A DNA stretch of 64,000 bases from Anthoceros angustus (lineage: Eukaryota > Streptophyta > Anthocerotopsida > Anthocerotales > Anthocerotaceae): contig VJWM01000226.1 of assembly GCA_010909165.1 (NCBI GenBank), positions 194,501-258,500 on the forward strand. The letters are read 5' to 3'. This document shows, one piece after another, positions 37,801 to 48,268 of the stretch; the first letter of the stretch is position 1, and every line of letters begins with the position of its first letter. The notes under the pieces were generated by a model. The model was not told the DNA's origin. It saw only the letters and a program-made list of their open reading frames with translations, and ran no database searches. Both the position numbers and the translations under genes were made by a program.

Positions 37801-39517
37801 GAATATGTATGCAAAGTGTGGGAGCTTAGAGGATGCTAGGAGAGTTTTTGAGGGTCTTGCCCAAAAAACCGTGGTGACCTGGAATGCCATGATTGCAGGG
37901 TATTCCCAGCAGGGCATGGGGCAGGAAGGTCTTCTTCTGTACAGTGCTATGCAAGACGAAGGCATTACTCCTCCTGACTCGTTAACATTTGCGTCTGTCC
38001 TTCAGGCATGTGCAAGTTTGGGCACCACAGCGCTGGAGAAAGGGAGACAACTTCATGCACAAATTAGGGAGCAAGGGCACGATGCAGATTTATTTGTAGC
38101 CAGCAGTTTGATAAAGATGTATGCAACGTGCGGCAGCTTGGAAGACGCTCGAAGAGTGTTTGACGGGCTTGATGAAAAAGATGTCGTGATGTGGACTTGT
38201 TTGATAGCAGAGTATTCCAAGCAGGGAATGGGGCAGGAAGCCCTTGATCTTTACAGTGCTATGCAAGGAGAAGGCATCGTGTCACCTGATTTTGTGACAT
38301 TTTTGTGCCTTCTACAGGCATGTGCAAGTTTGGGTAATCTAGGTTTGGAGAAGGGAAAGCAGCTTCATGCACAGATCAGAGAAGAAGGACTTCAAGCTGA
38401 TGTGTTTGTGGCCAGCGGTCTTGTTAACATGTACGCAAAGTGTGGCAGCATAGAGAATGCTCAGGGCATATTTGATGAACTTGGTCAAAAAACTGTGGTG
38501 ATGTGGAATGCCATGATTGCAGGCTATTCTCAACACGGCATGCGGCAGGAAGCCCTTGATATTTTCAAAGCTATGCAAGAAGAAGGCATGGTTGCACCCA
38601 ATTCTGTGACATTTGTGTGTCTGCTGCAGGCATGTGCCAATGTGGCAGCATTGCACCTGGGAAGGCAGCTTCATAAACAGATTGAAGAACGTGGGCTTCA
38701 AGCTGATGTGCTTGTCGTCTGCAGTTTGATTAACATGTATGGGAAATGTGGTAGCATGGTTGATGCACAGCAGGCGTTTGATGCATTGCCCGAAAGAACC
38801 GTTGGCATCTGGAGTGCTCTGATTGCAGGATACACCAGACAGGGAGAGAGTGATGTGGTCTTTGACTTGGTATTTAAAATGAGAGAGGATGGCTTACAGC
38901 CAGACGGCATCACGTTTCTTAGTGTACTAACCGTATGTAGTCATACCGGTCTCGTGGAAAAGGGGCGAGAGTATTTTGATACTATGAGCAAAAAGTATGG
39001 CATCACTCCCACTACAGCTCACTACACATGCATGGTAGATATCTTGGGTCGTGCAGGACAACTGGACGAGGCACTAGCTTTAGTGAGGACAATGCCTGTA
39101 ATGCCTGATGCTGCAGTTTGGCACTCTCTACTGGGTGGTTGTCAAAAGTGGAGCAACGTGGAAGTGGGGCGCCATGCTTTCAAGGAAGCAGTGAAGATAG
39201 ACCCTAAAGATGCTACAGCGTATGTGTTGATGTCCAACATATACAACGGTGCCCAGATGTGGGATAAGGCACATAACATGCAGGTGAAGAGGAAACGAAT
39301 GAGAGCTTGGAAGCAGCCAGGCCTGAGCTGGTGGACAGACATGGACGGACTGGTGCATAATTTTTCGGTTAAGGATAAGAAACACCGCCCAAGTCAAACA
39401 AGTTTGACATGCGTTTTTCCGCAGATGACAAAAGAAACTGTCGTGCGGTTGGACACGTCACCGGCAGACATTTCTGTTGAAGAGGAAAATTCTATTCGTG
39501 TGTCTCTTGAAAAGTGA
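34874..39517 (+). CDS. Giant PLS-class PPR protein (1547 residues), E-type end without deaminase
   Basis: One uninterrupted frame. A basic, serine-rich N-terminus (residues 1-35; a second Met at about residue 29) fits organelle targeting. The head (KLYKSAWVNAQLDAL, SLFYAVLRECVARRDLPLGRR) is clearly homologous to that of the DYW:KP copies. About twelve PLS triplets follow; P motifs read VVTWNAMIAGYSQQGMGQ or VVTWSAMIAGYSQ. Then come P2-L2-S2 (LGRAGQLDEALALV), E1, E2, a canonical PG box (KQPGLSWW) and VHNFSVKDKKHRPSQ, where a DYW domain would begin. No HxE or CxxCH follows; a short acidic tail ends the protein. In the family, such proteins choose an RNA site and need a deaminase supplied in trans, or act in RNA stability or splicing. 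Twelve triplets is unusually long. It lacks the decay seen in its neighbours, so it is probably functional. Confidence 0.93.
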   Translation: MWLEQCLPASWSSCRIAAIRLRSDRESPMARRCSRLDKLYKSAWVNAQLDALDVHVDRLVPTSRSAGYEICVTADTVSRLCQDGQCSEAVEALGILVHTDCYVSRSLFYAVLRECVARRDLPLGRRVHALSVRRGYESDTFLCNHILRMYASHCRLQESVEVFSVVANPDAFTWSAIISAHVKHGLDKQAIQLYHRMRSSNVKPDGHVFVAALQACGRGADLKSGQQVHADVLGSRIEPDLFVSSCLVDMYSKCGSLDYAQRLFDGLPQKDVVTWNAMIAGYSQQGMGQKALCLYNAMEEEGLVALDSVTFVCLLQACSSVGPPALEKGRQLHIAIRAQGLEADLSVASSLLNMYAKCGSLGDARRVFDRLDQKNVVTWSAMIAGYSQQGMGQEALHLYRSMQGECHIAPDSVTFVCLLQGCASLGISALETGKQLHAHIRQQGLEADVFLASSLVSMYAKCGSLVDARDIFNGLSEKNVVTWNAMIAGYSQQGMGQEALCLYKSMQEEGVTSPDSFTYVSLLQACSSVGTPALEKGKEFHAQIGQRGLQADMFLANSLVNMYVKCGSLEDAQRLFDGLPQKDLVTWSAMIAGYSHHGMGQEALQVYRAMQEEGIVTPNSVTFVCLLQACASVGTLGFEMGKQLHAQIREKELLADVSVASSLVNMYAKCGSLEDAQRMFDRLSEKNVVTWSTMIAGYSQQGMGQEALCLYRSMQEEGAIAPNSVTFVCLLQACASLGNLALEQGKQLHAQIQEQGLQTDDLIASSLISMYAKCGGLEDAQSVFVELGRKTVVTWNAMIAGYSQQGMVQEALDVYGAMQEEGTSTPDSATFGSLLQACASVGTLFLQKGKELHAQIRGLGLDADVAVVNKLVDMYARCGSLEGAQVLFDGLSQKDVVTWNAMIAGYAREGMGQEALRLYSVMQEEGMAAPNSVTLVSVLQACAGLSHLALEKGKQLHAQIKEQGLQDDAVVGGSMVNMYAKCGSLEDARRVFEGLAQKTVVTWNAMIAGYSQQGMGQEGLLLYSAMQDEGITPPDSLTFASVLQACASLGTTALEKGRQLHAQIREQGHDADLFVASSLIKMYATCGSLEDARRVFDGLDEKDVVMWTCLIAEYSKQGMGQEALDLYSAMQGEGIVSPDFVTFLCLLQACASLGNLGLEKGKQLHAQIREEGLQADVFVASGLVNMYAKCGSIENAQGIFDELGQKTVVMWNAMIAGYSQHGMRQEALDIFKAMQEEGMVAPNSVTFVCLLQACANVAALHLGRQLHKQIEERGLQADVLVVCSLINMYGKCGSMVDAQQAFDALPERTVGIWSALIAGYTRQGESDVVFDLVFKMREDGLQPDGITFLSVLTVCSHTGLVEKGREYFDTMSKKYGITPTTAHYTCMVDILGRAGQLDEALALVRTMPVMPDAAVWHSLLGGCQKWSNVEVGRHAFKEAVKIDPKDATAYVLMSNIYNGAQMWDKAHNMQVKRKRMRAWKQPGLSWWTDMDGLVHNFSVKDKKHRPSQTSLTCVFPQMTKETVVRLDTSPADISVEEENSIRVSLEK

Positions 39518-40242
39518 AACCTTCCTCTCCCAGCTGCAACACGGCAACCGTACCGGTACCCTAAAGGTTTGGTTACTTCTTATCGTCCTTACCCTTAAAA
39601 GACCAAAGATTATCTATACTTATCAATAGTCAATCATACAATATTCACCTAGTATATCTTATATTTACTTAGTACATCCTACCTATAATACGAACGTCAA
39701 CCAAAGGATACAAACTTATGGAAGTCATTGTCTAGCTGGTCATGTTTATTTCCCTTCTACAACATCAAAATTGTCCAATTATGCAAGGAGGTTAGTAAAA
39801 GAATCACCTAAGGGTATGCAGAATTCAAATACCTCGGTCTAATCTACGAAGCCAAGTGGCGTACCCTATGTTATCCCTGACAAGAGGCCCTCGCAGCGCA
39901 CGTCAGCAAAGGCCAACTAAATAGATTTCTGCCTTGGGTCGAAGACATATCTACTCATAGAAAACAGCGTGATATACTCTCACTGTCCCTACATACATCC
40001 AGAGAAGGACACCTAAATTATTCTAAAATACATACAATTATAGTATTCAGCTCTTAGGCACTTCCTGGACTTGGAGTGATACCATTTCCCCTTCAGCAAA
40101 CGCCTGATCCAACTTCACAAATCCAGACTGCCACCATCTCAACTTTTCTGGCCACCACCTACAAAACAGATACACTCGATCACACACAGGCATCGAGGAG
40201 CTATGGCACCACCTTGTCATCCACCAGAACCAGAACAGGAGC
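39518..40242. other. Intergenic region between two convergent genes
   Basis: About 720 bp, AT-rich at 39590-39720. It should contain the 3' untranslated regions of the giant PPR gene (plus strand) and of GCR1 (minus strand). No further gene or repeat was recognised. Confidence 0.6.
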
Positions 40243-41888
40243 TCACAGGTCAAATTTTTCTTGCAGGGTGCGCCTAACAGATGCATTCAACCCATACGCT
40301 ATAGAGTTGAAGAGCCCCTGCAATCAGACAGATGTAAGAGGCTATCGTACAGGATCAGAGACTGAAAATCACCCCAAAACAGGAAGCCCTTACCATGAGA
40401 GCTGCAGTGCCAATGTGAAGGCAATACAGCCAGAACAGCCGTTGATGTGGTTTCACAAAATCATGAATTCGGTTGATAGTTCCAAATGTCCAGGAGCCTA
40501 TCAGAATCAATGGATAATAGCCCCACCTGTTCATGGCCTGAAAAGATGATAACGAAGTTCACAGTGACAGCTAGATAATGGCAAGTAAAGGCTAAGTAAT
40601 GTTATAAGCAACAACCACACCAAACGGGAGGACAAGGTTTGGCATTGAGTTACCTACCTTCATGTCAGCGCGGACCTCAACCTGTCGCTGCCGTTCAGAC
40701 ATGCCCACTGCCATCTGCAAAAACCAAGTGCTTAAATCAAGCAATATATGACAGATGGAACTAGCGGGCTTGAGCCTGATGACGGAAACAAAAAGCCAGA
40801 TACTTACACGGGTTGCATGATTTATCATGCGAATGACTTGAAAGTAAACTGTTCCATTGAACAGTATAGCTCCCCAGAGAGGTACATAGAATGTGATAAA
40901 CCGCAGCACCTGGTACCAGAGTTTTGATAGTTGGCATCCATTGTTGCGCAGCGAGCCCTAACCACACTGCAATTGAAGAAAACCACAAAGTTTCCGTACC
41001 TTTCCTGTAGTTGTCTCTGTCCTGACCCAGCACCAAGCACCAGCCGGTCCATAGTCATTTGCAATTGATGGTATGATGGTCATGACCAGCGAGGTCACTG
41101 ATAAGAGCACACATCACAATTTCATCATTCGATATCAGAGAGCATCTGCTATGCACGCACACCGAGAGCTCGGAATATGCAAAGTGTCAACTCTCTTTGC
41201 GAGCTGAAATTGAGACATACCCCAGACATACAAGTGATAGATGTGGCCAAGGTCCTCCACATCTGTCTTGTGACGAACAACCGTGCGGTGAAGAGTGAAC
41301 GCTATGGTTGTAGTCCACAGAAAGGACGCCACTGAAAAGAACTGTGTGGTGTAGCCTTGAACAGTGCACAAGAAACCTTCCCCTGGGTCACTGCCATGCT
41401 GCCAATCAGATTCAGCTTGACAGATAATAGAAGATGGCCAATCTTAAGAAAAGTCCACGGCTCTTGAACCTCTACGCTTATGTTTTCCATTCTTGCGGCA
41501 CCTAAGACGAGATGTGCTCACATCTGCGTTTGTCGAAGTTCAAAACCACAAGAAATCATCCACAGACAACCAAAAACCGTGACTATCAGGCTTACCCAAG
41601 CAGATTGAAGAGGCTGGTGAGCATGTCCTGCAAAAGAAAAGTCCAAGGACAGCGATCGGGCTTAGAAAACCCCTGACCAGGTAAGTGCACTTCACCCGAA
41701 TTCCGAGACGAATTCATACCACTTACAGAAAGAGCAAGGTAGAACACCAGCTGGAATGAAAACTTGCGCAACTCCTTGAAACAGATGTAGCAAAGAACAA
41801 TGAAGGCGGATCCGATGAACGACAGCACAGATGCGCCCACATTGATATGCGTTAGTGTTCGGGTCTGAGATTCAGTCAATCCCTCCAT
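40243..41888 (-). CDS. GCR1: GCR1-type seven-transmembrane receptor, eight exons
   Basis: Exons read on the minus strand: 41888-41727, 41627-41596, 41390-41221, 41097-41000, 40909-40808, 40714-40658, 40537-40394 and 40317-40243. All introns are GT-AG, 76-205 bp, and phases match, giving 279 residues. The product follows plant GCR1, a cAMP-receptor-like membrane protein of the plasma membrane linked to G-protein signalling. Recognisable segments are the first membrane helix (SVLSFIGSAFIVLCY), FKELRKFSF, the QGYTTQFFSVASFLWTTT segment, HKTDVEDL, FYVPLWGAILFNG, MAVGMSERQRQVEVRADMK and GLFNSIAYG. The C-terminal tail after the last helix is only about 16 residues, shorter than I recall for Arabidopsis GCR1, so a further exon could be missing. 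GCR1's status as a true GPCR is debated. Confidence 0.92.
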
Positions 41889-42761
41889 CGTCCGTCACTC
41901 GTGCTATCCGTAGCAGGCCACGAGCCCTCTACAGCCCCGCTATGGTAATAAGGACATCCCAGCCGAAAATCGAATTTCCCCCACGCTTCGGAATCCTCGC
42001 AGGCACCATGGATAGGATCAAACTCCGGATCACCTGATAGCTCTCAAGTTGCAATCACCGTTGGTGTTATTGATCTTCACTGATCGTTGTCGCCACAATA
42101 AGTTAGTAGCAGAAAAACAACGTGTCAATCAAGACAGAGGAGGAAGACTCAAAGACCTGTAGGGCACGAACACTCAGGTTCCCATCTAAAACCGGAGAGG
42201 CAACATACAGTAACAACTTGCCACCTGAAGGGCGGAGGAGTCCAACAACGATAGAAGGAACACTCAAAGACCTAGGTCGAAGACGGACTAAGCTGAAGGT
42301 CACCGATCACGCAATTGTGGAAGGCTTCCAATCTAAAACTGGAGTGGCAACAGAACAACCTGCCAGCTGAACGCCGGATGAATTCACCAACATAAGAAAG
42401 CCCCCAAGAGCGAGGGCCGTCACATCGAAAATAACATCCTAGATCTAGTGTCTGAGCTTCCTTCCCAAGTTTCCAAAATTGAGAATTGACACGGTTACTT
42501 CAGGGGAAAGGTCAAGATCTGGCTCTCCCGGGCTTGGACAGAGAGTGGCATTAACTGCATCTCTCTTTGCTTTTGACTAGAACCCTTCCTATTCGAAGCC
42601 AGGTGAAAGCATCTGTACAGCCAAAACGCGGCTACCAATCCAAGATGAGATAGGTCCATGGACGTCATGGATTGCTGAAGGTGCTAACAGACAACATGAT
42701 ATCTCCGGATCGTCATCAGGCATTCAACGTGTTGTGAAAAAACACTTTCAGTATGCTACAT
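41889..42761. other. Intergenic region between GCR1 and CCS
   Basis: It should hold the 5' untranslated region and promoter of GCR1 and the 3' end of CCS. Apart from the direct repeat listed at 42147-42377, no feature was recognised. Confidence 0.55.
42147..42377 (+). repeat. Imperfect direct repeat, about 90-115 bp, two copies
   Basis: Copies at about 42147-42236 and 42263-42377 share ACTCAAAGACCT, then ATCTAAAACCGGAGAGGCAAC-like and CTTGCCACCTGAA-like words, with different spacing. They lie upstream of GCR1. Function unknown. Confidence 0.6.
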
Positions 42762-44319
42762 TTACAGTACACTGACACCTGGGACATAATCCGTGCTGGT
42801 GGACTCCCATATCACAGTACCGTCACAGGTGCACAGCTTCTTATAGTTTTCTCCTACGCCTGCACTTCTAGCAATAACCGCGGCAGCTATGCCATCTTTA
42901 CTCTTCAGTTGGTCATCGTGAAGGACCAAGGCCCTTCCTATCAAATCCCCTACAATCAGCTGTGCTTTGGTCCCCCGGAAATCAGCTTCTCCACTCGCAT
43001 TGGCCTCTAAAACACCTAAATCGCCCAGCGGCTGCAGCCAAGACATTCTCAGAAAGGCAAGAGATGGGTACGTCACTAACTATATATGGCAGCTGAGGAT
43101 AGAGGAAAGCATACCTCACTACTCTCCGAAGGGTTGTAAACAGGACCGGTAGAGGCAGCCCCTCTCCTCAAGTCACCATAACAGTTGATGGACCAAGCAT
43201 GGAGGCCAGGCGGCAGGCCTGTGAAGGAGGCCTCAATCCTTGCAAGTTCCATACTCACCTGGGCGAACCTTACTACTCCATAGATGACTGGGCCTTTGAA
43301 CTCAGACACTGCAGCAGATAATGCAAACTCTGAAGCAGCCACACAGCATCCGCTATCAGGTGACGGAAAGGGCACGACCCTGTAAAGTGACATCAGGGCC
43401 TGTTGAGCCATTTCTACTTACGCTCTGCGGAGCCTTGGCCTATCAGTCTGGCTTTACGACCTGACTGCTCAAGAGCTGTTGTTAACTCCCTCAAGGATGT
43501 TGAGCCCAACACCTTGACTACCTGATTGGGAAGATCCACATCCACTGACTTCACCCCTAGTACATCAGCAACAATAGAGCAAACCGTGTTAGCACAAAGT
43601 TGGTTTTTCGGGAACAGAAAAGGCATGCCCAGGATTGGGCAGCATGGACACATACCCTCCAATGGCTCCAGCTTGCCTCTAACTGATTTCACACACCCTT
43701 CGCATTTCATGTCGACCATGAACTCAGTCTGCAAGAAACGGAACACAAGCACGAGGCACAGGTTAATTCCATGCCACATGCATGGAACATGAAAGCGTGC
43801 AGACCAGAAAATGCTCACCAGGAGCTCCGGCAAAAACGCACCGTTGCCCTGCTGTGAAGCACACTATAGTCAGCCTTCGCGATTCCCAGCAGCACCTAGA
43901 AATCCATCACCTACAGTGAGCCAAGGGCAGGCGCTGAAGCCAGGTTTTCAATACCTGCGAGGTGGATGTGTCCCCTTGCGTCTCCACAGCCATGTCTTCC
44001 GCCAAGGCGCACCGCAGCACAGGCCACAGCGAGCACGCTCTCGAACCCCTACTGCCACCCAACCTCAAGCTGGACCACCCCAATCCCAGCCCACGCCTGC
44101 AGCCACCTGTCCGTGGTGAATCCCCTTCCCGTCTCACAGCATGTTCAGCGCCTCGGGCTGGCTGAACATTCGGCGAGATGCCAGACACGGCAAGGCCAGA
44201 CTGTGAGGGGGAAAAACTTACTGGAGGTGCACTGAGGAGCAGGTATCTGCAGAGCAGCAGGCGACGGCGGCCACAGCAACAGGCAGCACAGGCCGGCCCA
44301 GGAATCTTAATGCTGCCAT
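42762..44319 (-). CDS. CCS: Copper chaperone for superoxide dismutase, seven exons
   Basis: Exons on the minus strand: 44319-44222, 44096-43955, 43851-43819, 43728-43656, 43556-43422, 43329-43115 and 43031-42762. All are GT-AG with matching phases, giving 321 residues. The protein delivers copper to Cu/Zn superoxide dismutases. Exons 1-2 give an Arg/Ser-rich plastid transit-type N-terminus, with an internal Met (MAVETQGD) that could start a cytosolic form. Domain I carries the metal site MKCEGC (about residues 98-103). Domain II is SOD-like (GVVRFAQVSMELARIEASF) but lacks the copper-binding histidines, as in other CCS proteins. Domain III has CTC (about 299-301) near the end, the copper-transfer motif. 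Length equals the plant family norm. The first intron was chosen because it keeps phase and gives a continuous transit peptide. Confidence 0.93.
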
Positions 44320-44974
44320 GAGGACCCGAAAAACAGCGTGCACCAAGACGCCTGCTTCATAAGGCAGTGAACTTCACCTGCTCGTTACCAGGCACGTCCG
44401 AGTCGAGTACCTGGAAGCTTCGACGTCAACTTCGTAACCCACGAAGGACCGAGCGATCCAACAAGACTGCTTGCTCTTGTGAATTCAGCTGCCACATGCA
44501 AATGCCGTGCACAAGATAAACGTCACAATTGAATTGAAAGGCCCTTATTGTTGGTGGCTGACTGTCGGGGGCACAAAGGAGGTCACAGGACTCGAGATTT
44601 CACGCCAAAGCAGCACAAATACTTTTATACAGAAACAAATGAGGTACATAGGGCTCCCCGGGGAATACTGGAGATGAAGGTGCCATGCCATCAGAAAGGC
44701 CTCTTGTTGAGAGTCACATGTACAAGATTGGCCAATGATGACAAGACAAGTCGGGAGTGGCGAGATGAGCCACCATCAGGTTGTGACAACGACTGACGGT
44801 GACCCAACAAAGCACTTTACATGACCCCAGAAGATGAGAGCTGGGGCACCAGCACCTGCTACAATCTTCGGCAAGATGGAAGCCCAATACAAGTAGAATA
44901 TTGGTAGGGTGGTGAAGAAAAATGGATATTACGTCAGAGAAAAGATGATCACACCAGGAGCCGCCCCGCCCGCC
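44320..44974. other. Intergenic region upstream of CCS, downstream of the PH gene
   Basis: About 650 bp. The 5' untranslated region and promoter of CCS should be here. Open frames such as 44548-44796 on the plus strand show no recognisable product. Confidence 0.5.
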
Positions 44975-45412
44975 CTAACGGACAGGATGGCTGTCATAGT
45001 CCAGGACTTCTGTCTCGGTGATGGACCTGGAAAAGCGTACGATAGCCCGACCCATGGAGTTGATCCAGTCTTCCTTCTCCTTTTCCGTGTCAGCTATGAA
45101 GTACATGGTCTCCTTACTTGTGGAAAGCTCAAAGGCGTTCTGCTTGTTCAACACATCTTCAGCACCCTTAATGGTGAGGCAGCTGCCCATGTTGATGACA
45201 CCCCTGGGCTTGGAGTTCCTGGACAGAATTCTGTCTTTAAACCAGAAAACCTTGCCCCCCTTCAAAACAAACCACCGCCTGCGCCATGTCTTAATGTACT
45301 CCCCCTGCTTGGTGAGCCAGCCTTCACGGTCCGCATCATGCCAGAACTCCACCTCGACAGGCGGCTCCTCCTTCTTTCCTCTGAAAAAGCTCGCTGCTGC
45401 TGCTGCTGCCAT
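44975..45412 (-). CDS. Small single-PH-domain protein, PH1-like
   Basis: A single exon encodes 145 residues, close to the length of Arabidopsis PH1. After an alanine-rich start comes one pleckstrin homology domain (residues about 28-128): EGWLTKQGEYIKTWRRRWFV forms the first strands and the phosphoinositide-binding loop with its basic KTWRRR cluster. The domain closes with the C-terminal helix EKEDWINSMGRAI, which has the invariant Trp. The C-terminus VLDYD is also shared by the plant family. Such proteins bind phosphatidylinositol 3-phosphate and act on late endosome or vacuolar membranes. The stop TAG is at 44977-44975. The gene runs in the same direction as CCS and GCR1. The large open frames on the opposite strand (44909-45655) are its shadow. 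Confidence 0.93.
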   Translation of the reverse strand: MAAAAAASFFRGKKEEPPVEVEFWHDADREGWLTKQGEYIKTWRRRWFVLKGGKVFWFKDRILSRNSKPRGVINMGSCLTIKGAEDVLNKQNAFELSTSKETMYFIADTEKEKEDWINSMGRAIVRFSRSITETEVLDYDSHPVR

Positions 45413-46973
45413 GGACGACCTTCCGGTTGCCAGCAGCTAACATCCACTGACATGCACACAAAATCCAATCCGGTTAGCCGGCAGTTTGCCCAGGCATCAT
45501 GCTGTTCCGGTTTCCACGCTACACGCACACAAAACTGCCGTCAAAGCAACCCTGTGCAATCATCCACTTTCCTCCTCCTGTCCCTCAAGCTGCCACGCTC
45601 TACAAATCCCGAAACACCAAACTCCAACACGTACCTACTGCTGCTCCCCAGCTGAGCGCTTCTGGTTGCAGGAAGAATCAAAGGTGCTGGAAGCTGGGAG
45701 ATGCCACCGAGGTACTCGCCGAAGCCATGCTCATCACGATCTCCGGAACGCGGGCAGGATCCGGGCCGATGTTCCATCGCTACTCGGCCAAAACCGCAGC
45801 CCGCATCGCAGCACATGCAACGGCACCAGCTCGCAGGCCTGCAGGAGAGTGCTTGGGCGAGAGGAACCCTTGCTGGCTTTGCCTCGTTTCGACAGATGAT
45901 GTAGAATTTTAGGTAGGTCGGAATTTAAATGCATTAAATTCTAATTATGCGATCAGCCGCGGTGAGAGCTGACTAAGTAAATAGGGATGTGCCTATTTGG
46001 ACGAAAACCGATCGATGAGAAACTTGGGAGTGCCAACGTCCAATGACAAGTTCTGTTCCAAGAATCCAAAGGGGTTATGGAGTCGCCCATGGGAGGAGCA
46101 GTGGACATCGGCTGACGGCAGGGCAAGGATGGTGGCAGGGAAGGGAGTTGGGGCTGGCACAGCAGACTTCCAATTTCCCTGGAGCGTTTGCCTCCGGTGT
46201 GGCAAGAAGTGACGAGATGAGTTGGTTCTCGAATGTCGGTAAGCGTGGTGGGTTGTCACCATGTAAATGCCGAATTTTAGGGATTTGAAGGGTAGTGGTA
46301 ATCAGCGGCTTTTCTTTTCTGTTCTTTTCTCTTGTTGTTGGGCAGGTTTGGGCAAAGCAGAGGGCAAACCTGGTTTTGATAGAAAGGCATCACTTGGTCC
46401 GTGCCAGCTGGTGGCAGTACTCCGTTTTACTCCATCCCTGTTTGAGAGGCACGGGGATGAGAGCTAATTTCAGGGCAGCCTTCAACCTACGCTTGACATC
46501 CTCGGCGGTGTCCGTGCCGAGTTTGACGAGGCCAGGAGTGAAAAAGGTCAGTAGGGTGCGAGGTGATACACATGTGAGTTACTGTTTTAGGCGAGGGGAG
46601 TGATTCGTTTGTGCGCGGTACGCAACGCACTACGTGGTGGTATGCTCGAGCCGTTTTGCTCACATCCAGCCACTTGGTGTTGCAGATCCTGAGAGGTTGG
46701 TGGTAGAATTGGTGGTTTATTAGCCGCGGAATGCCAAGAAAAAAAATCTCAAAATCCTGAGAAAATCACCCTTTGTGGCAGTTACGTATTAGGTGACGGG
46801 GCCAGGAAACTGAACAAGTGCCTGCACAAACCAGCATTTACTTTTCCTTCAAAACCAGCCTTTTTTGGTATCCCTGCAGTTACAAGCAAGCAGGCATCGT
46901 GAAAACGGTGGGAGTGGTGGGAGCAGCGCTTGCGCTTGCGGTGGCAAAGATAGGTCAGAAAACCATGGGCGAT

Positions 46974-47016
46974 GGAGTCGGAGTCGGAGTCGGAGTCGGA
47001 GACGGAGGCCGAGGCG
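46974..47016 (+). repeat. GAGTCG hexanucleotide tract
   Basis: Four to five units of GAGTCG followed by GAGACGGAGGCCGAG. It creates apparent Ser/Arg or Val/Gly runs in short open frames on both strands that are not believed to be genes. Confidence 0.85.
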
Positions 47017-47810
47017 AGACCTAGTCCGAGTTGGGCTAGGGGATGCAGGTCTCACCAGGGACAGGCGCACTCTGGCGGCGCAACTGGACGAAGAAGTCTT
47101 TATGGTAGCCTAGCCTGCACAGAAACCTCGGGCTCGCCCTTGGGGTGCCACTGTGCACAGTCGTCTCGGCCTGCGTCGCTGGCACTGTACGTGTTAGGTC
47201 AAAGCCTTCTTCCGCATACCTACAAATGTACGGGATTGTATGTAGTCCAATCCAGCGTCCAGCGTGCAGCGTGCATGACACGATGTGCAATCGCGGCAGA
47301 GGGAAAGGGAAAGGGAAAGGCACAAATCTGAGGCCCCGGCGGCTGGATGGCTGGCTGGCTGGATGCGGGGCGTGAGCCGGAGCAGGAGGGAGGAGTAGTT
47401 CCAGTGCGCGTCACGACTGGATCACAGTGGTAGACCATGCGAGACATGTGCAACTACCGACGGTGTCGGTTTCGCTTCGGCCTTGGGCACCGCAGGCGGT
47501 ATTGTTGGAGCGGTCGCAAGACCCGGGAGGCGTGACGTCCCCCGGTCCCCGGTCGGCGCCCTGGCGTGTGGTCGTGCGCGCGCGGCATATGTACATATGT
47601 ACTTGGTTCAGTGTTTCAGTTTGGTGGCCCCAAAAATGCTGGCGGGTCCCGCCACCGCAATTTGGTGCGCGCGGGCGCGGGGACGCGGGTTTGTGTGCAG
47701 AACGAGTGTATATATTTGGGAGCAGGCTACGGTGCGCGTGAGCGAGTGCTCATCCGGAATCAGGATTCTGTCAGTTGGGTCGGGTTCGGTCCGGATTAGA
47801 TTTTGCCTGG

Positions 47811-47850
47811 CAGGGGCAGGTGGAGGGCAGGGGCAGGGGCAGGGGCAGGA
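47811..47850 (+). repeat. GGGGCA hexanucleotide tract
   Basis: CAGGGGCAGG units repeated about five times, upstream of the DREB gene in GC-rich DNA. Related (CGATGCGATGC) and (CCAGTGCCAGT) short tandem words follow at 47850-47975. Confidence 0.8.
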
Positions 47851-48268
47851 TGCGACGCGATGCGATGCAACCCGTGCGCCTCCAGCTCGAGGTGCAGCTC
47901 CAGGGTCGCCGCCGCTCCTCGCAGCTCGCAAGCGCTGCTGCCGGTGCCAGTGCCAGTATCAGTGCCACTGCCAGTTCCGCTGCCCACTTCTTTCGCTTGT
48001 ACGCATATGCTTGCTGCTCCTCCGAGCGGTGTACATGTGCGCAGTGCTGTGCCCTTCTTCCCCTTCCCCTTCCCCTTCACCTGGTTGTTGCCTTGAGACG
48101 TCTCGGAACACAAATCTCCCATCCTATCTATCTGTCTATCTCTCTATCCCTGTTTGCTATTGGCTCAAGGCTCTCTTCCCCCATCCTGCTTCATGGTGCA
48201 AGGTACCGGTGCGCACTTGCGTGAAGCAACTCCAAGGCAGCTGCGGCTGCGGCAGGCTGTGAATTTGT

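Larger units (their letters stand above)
45413..48268. other. Long intergenic region upstream of the DREB gene
   Basis: About 2.9 kb with no gene I can support. It holds the promoter of the PH gene (left) and probably the promoter and 5' untranslated region of the DREB gene (right; GC-rich, with a TATCTATCTGTC tract near 48125). Simple repeats are listed separately. A minus-strand stretch near 46470-46545 reads PGLVKLGTDTAEDVKRRLK and might be an exon, but no splice context could be completed. Confidence 0.5.

Noticed and set aside
44909-45655. 248-codon plus-strand frame
   Set aside because: It is the complement of the PH-domain gene, which has clear domain evidence on the minus strand.
46295-46603. 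102-codon plus-strand frame starting with a hydrophobic stretch
   Set aside because: Apparent signal peptide only; the more protein-like reading of part of it is on the other strand, and neither could be completed into a gene.
47483-48262. 259-codon plus-strand frame upstream of the DREB gene
   Set aside because: GC-rich low-complexity DNA with simple repeats; no domain, and overlapping frames on both strands are equally open.
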